DNA from: an uncultured Collinsella sp.
GTDB lineage: Bacteria; Actinomycetota; Coriobacteriia; Coriobacteriales; Coriobacteriaceae
Assembly: GCA_902479205.1 (NCBI GenBank)
Contig: CABSNX010000110.1
Span: 1 to 6,611, forward strand
Direction: 5' to 3'
DNA: 6,611 nucleotides
Positions 1 to 6,611 of the stretch are shown one piece after another (the first letter of the stretch is position 1; each line of letters begins with the position of its first letter). The notes below the pieces were generated by a model. That model was not told the DNA's origin and searched no databases. It worked only from the letters and a program-made list of their open reading frames with translations. The translations under genes and the position numbers were made by a program.

Positions 1-527
1 ATTACGTTGTGTCCAACCGTGACATCTGCGACAAGATGCTTGCCGTCTCCAAGGAACACGGTGGCGCTTCTGTTATCGCCGTTGCCGCGTGCGCTCCCGA
101 GGAGGTTAGCCGCTATGGCGTTATCGCCGGCGATCGCGTGGGCGCTCTCGAGGGCTTCGAGAATGCCGCCGACGACGAGCCCGGTGCCGTTTGGCGCATC
201 GGCGGCCTGGTCGAGAAGCCCGCTCCCGAGGCGGCTCCGTCCAACCTGTACATCGTCGGTCGCTACCTGCTGAGCCCGTTGGTCATGGACCTGCTGGCCG
301 ATCAGCAGGCCGGTAAGGGCGGCGAGATTCAGCTGACCGACGCCATGGCCCGCTCGCTCGACCGCGAGGCCATGTATGCCGTCGTCATCGACCCGCTGTC
401 GGGCTACGATACCGGTACCCCGTCTGGCTGGATGGCTACCAACGCCCTCATGGCTGCAAGCGATCCTCGCTTTGCCGGCGCCTTCTGGGATGCCATCGAC
501 GAGCGCGGCGGTTTGATGCGCAAATAA
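1..527 (+). CDS. galU: UTP--glucose-1-phosphate uridylyltransferase, C-terminal part (5' end outside window)
   Basis: The enzyme makes UDP-glucose and pyrophosphate from UTP and glucose-1-phosphate in the cytoplasm, feeding cell-envelope polysaccharides, glycolipids and galactose interconversion. The window opens inside the gene: bases 1-2 finish a codon and 174 residues follow (from TAC at 3-5) to the TAA at 525-527. Bacterial GalU is about 290-300 aa, so roughly the last 60% is present. GalU hallmarks appear in order: a VSRYG segment after the ASVIAV strand, a LVEKP motif (lysine codon at 216-218) of the sugar-nucleotide site, a SNLYIVGRYLLSP strand-turn, GGEIQLTDA, and a YDTGTPSGW motif (aspartate codon at 408-410) matching the DCG/DTG-type motif of the family. 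A GTG at 9-11 lies in frame, but homology continues upstream of it, so it is an internal valine and not the start. Other nucleotidyltransferases such as RfbA are less likely because of the VEKP-SNL-GGEIQLTDA combination. A strong terminator follows, so galU ends its own transcript. Confidence 0.93.
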   Translation, partial: YVVSNRDICDKMLAVSKEHGGASVIAVAACAPEEVSRYGVIAGDRVGALEGFENAADDEPGAVWRIGGLVEKPAPEAAPSNLYIVGRYLLSPLVMDLLADQQAGKGGEIQLTDAMARSLDREAMYAVVIDPLSGYDTGTPSGWMATNALMAASDPRFAGAFWDAIDERGGLMRK

Positions 528-548
528 GCCTTTCGGGCATCGACATTT

Positions 549-582
549 ACGGGTGCGGACTTCGGTTCGCGCCCGTTTTTTT
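549..582 (+). terminator. Rho-independent terminator of galU
   Basis: A 12-bp stem pairs bases 549-560 with 565-576, including two G-U wobbles (554/571 and 558/567). The loop is the tetraloop TTCG closed by a C-G pair (560/565), the exceptionally stable cUUCGg type. A run of seven T (576-582) follows at once. It begins 21 bases after the galU stop, so it should end the galU transcript and insulate it from rpoB downstream. Confidence 0.93.
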
Positions 583-612
583 ATAAGAGCTGCGATTGCC
601 AGCCCTCTGTTC

Positions 613-669
613 ACAGAAAATATATGAACAGGTGTTCGATGCATATCCATCTACCTGCATGTTTTCTGT
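613..669. repeat. Nested inverted repeat in galU-rpoB spacer
   Basis: ACAGAAAA (613-620) and TTTTCTGT (662-669) are perfect 8-base inverted arms. Pairing can extend to about 11 bp if 621/661 forms a wobble pair and 622-623 pair with 659-660. Inside lie ATGCA (639-643) against TGCAT (656-660) and the palindrome GAACAGGTGTTC (626-637). A separate pair, CTGTTCA (607-613) and TGAACAG (625-631), overlaps the left side. The stretch is AT-richer than the genes around it and holds no convincing gene. It could be a regulator site cluster, a small intergenic repeat element or an RNA structure; sequence alone does not decide. Confidence 0.5.
626..637. promoter_or_regulatory. SOS-box-like palindrome (possible LexA operator)
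   Basis: GAACAGGTGTTC is a perfect GAAC-N4-GTTC palindrome, followed by GA at 638-639. This core matches the LexA box described for Bacillus and for mycobacteria (CGAAC-N4-GTTCG, flanked by T and A in the latter). The left flank departs from it: TGAAC and not CGAAC. It lies about 180 bases before the rpoB start and about 80 bases before the candidate -35, so it does not overlap a recognisable promoter. LexA binding is an inference from the motif only; a chance palindrome or another regulator's site is possible. Confidence 0.35.
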
Positions 670-715
670 CGAAAAACTTTGCTACTCCAAAAACTCAATC
701 ACGTCAAGGCTTTTC

Positions 716-743
716 TTGCTCAACGGTCGGTACCTGATAAACT
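716..743 (+). promoter_or_regulatory. Candidate promoter for rpoBC
   Basis: TTGCTC (716-721) could serve as a -35 and TAAACT (738-743) as a -10, with a 16-base spacer. TG at 735-736 gives an extended -10 arrangement (TGnTAAACT). Matches to the sigma-70-type consensus are 3/6 and 4/6, so the call is weak. A promoter is expected somewhere in 583-800 because galU is closed by a strong terminator. Transcription would start near 750, giving a leader of about 65 bases. Confidence 0.35.
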
Positions 744-759
744 ATTAGGTTGCGATAAC

Positions 760-780
760 TGGCGAAGCTATGCCTCGCCA
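760..780 (+). promoter_or_regulatory. Leader hairpin upstream of rpoB
   Basis: TGGCGA (760-765) pairs perfectly with TCGCCA (775-780). Two inner pairs (767-773 and 768-772) form after one mismatch. No T-run follows, so it is not an intrinsic terminator. It would sit near the 5' end of the rpoBC leader, some 20 bases before the Shine-Dalgarno sequence, and could affect mRNA stability. No regulatory role can be shown from the sequence. Confidence 0.3.
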
Positions 781-800
781 ATCCACCGAGCATTTCCGTG

Positions 801-807
801 AAGGAGG
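801..807 (+). promoter_or_regulatory. Ribosome-binding site of rpoB
   Basis: AAGGAGG is a near-perfect Shine-Dalgarno sequence, nine bases before the GTG at 817. An in-frame TGA at 799-801 rules out any start further upstream, so this site fixes the rpoB start. Confidence 0.92.
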
Positions 808-816
808 AAAAACCTG

Positions 817-4308
<3,492 letters not shown>

Positions 4309-4314
4309 TTGACT

Positions 4315-6564
<2,250 letters not shown>

Positions 6565-6611
6565 CTGTCTCTTATACACATCTCCGAGCCCACGAGACCG
6601 ATCAGTATCTC
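6565..6611 (+). other. Illumina Nextera adapter read-through (not genomic)
   Basis: CTGTCTCTTATACACATCT (6565-6583) is the 19-base Tn5 mosaic end used in Nextera libraries. CCGAGCCCACGAGAC (6584-6598) is the read-2-side adapter that follows it. The next eight bases, CGATCAGT (6599-6606), sit exactly where the i7 index belongs; from memory this corresponds to index N727. ATCTC (6607-6611) is the start of the P7 flow-cell sequence. The rpoC frame reads into it as LSLIHISEPTR, a known contamination peptide. This tail should be trimmed; it is not evidence of a transposon. Confidence 0.98.

Noticed and set aside
7..273. 88-codon frame overlapping galU in another phase
   Set aside because: Its product is rich in Ser, Pro, Arg and Thr, the usual out-of-frame shadow of a GC-rich gene; the galU frame is clearly the coding one.
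528..538. Small hairpin GCCT-TTC-GGGC just after the galU stop
   Set aside because: It has only four pairs (one a wobble) and no T-run; the strong terminator at 549-582 accounts for termination.
639..737. 33-codon open frame (ATG 639 to TGA 737) in the galU-rpoB spacer
   Set aside because: It has no convincing Shine-Dalgarno sequence, lies over the inverted repeats and the candidate promoter, and its product has no recognisable features.
6565..6583. Tn5 mosaic-end sequence suggesting a transposon next to rpoC
   Set aside because: It is followed directly by the Nextera adapter, an 8-base index and the start of P7, which is a sequencing construct and not a natural insertion.

Overview
This is a chromosomal housekeeping window. 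It carries the 3' end of a galU-type gene (UTP--glucose-1-phosphate uridylyltransferase), the complete rpoB gene (RNA polymerase beta subunit, 1163 aa) and the first 750 codons of rpoC (beta' subunit), all on the + strand. The last 47 bases are not genomic: they match Illumina Nextera adapter read-through, so the contig really ends at about base 6564, inside rpoC.

The organism looks like a moderately high-GC member of Actinomycetota. The beta subunit is compact and lacks the large lineage-specific insertions of the E. coli protein. Its rifampicin region resembles the mycobacterial one, and beta' carries an acidic, coiled-coil-like insertion between the zinc finger and the clamp helices, as actinobacterial beta' does. 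Overall residue choice suggests Coriobacteriia (Collinsella-like), but this is an impression and not a database result. Codon use is strongly biased: no TTA, CTA or TCA codon occurs in the rpoB or rpoC frames, which leaves a huge meaningless open frame on the opposite strand.

Layout: galU ends at 527 and is followed by a strong UUCG-capped intrinsic terminator (549-582). The 289-base galU-rpoB spacer is more AT-rich than its flanks. It holds a nested inverted repeat (613-669) containing a perfect GAAC-N4-GTTC palindrome (626-637), a weak candidate promoter (about 716-743), a small leader hairpin (760-780) and a textbook ribosome-binding site (801-807) for rpoB. rpoB and rpoC form a tight operon: only 6 bases lie between the rpoB stop and the preferred rpoC GTG, the rpoC Shine-Dalgarno sequence is formed by the last two rpoB sense codons, and both genes share one reading frame.

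Functionally, RpoB and RpoC form the catalytic core of RNA polymerase. GalU supplies UDP-glucose for envelope and sugar metabolism and is a neighbour, not a partner. I see no new defence, mobile or biosynthetic system. The items most worth a second look are the adapter tail, an unusual enlarged fork-loop-2 region in RpoB, and the palindromic structures upstream of rpoB.
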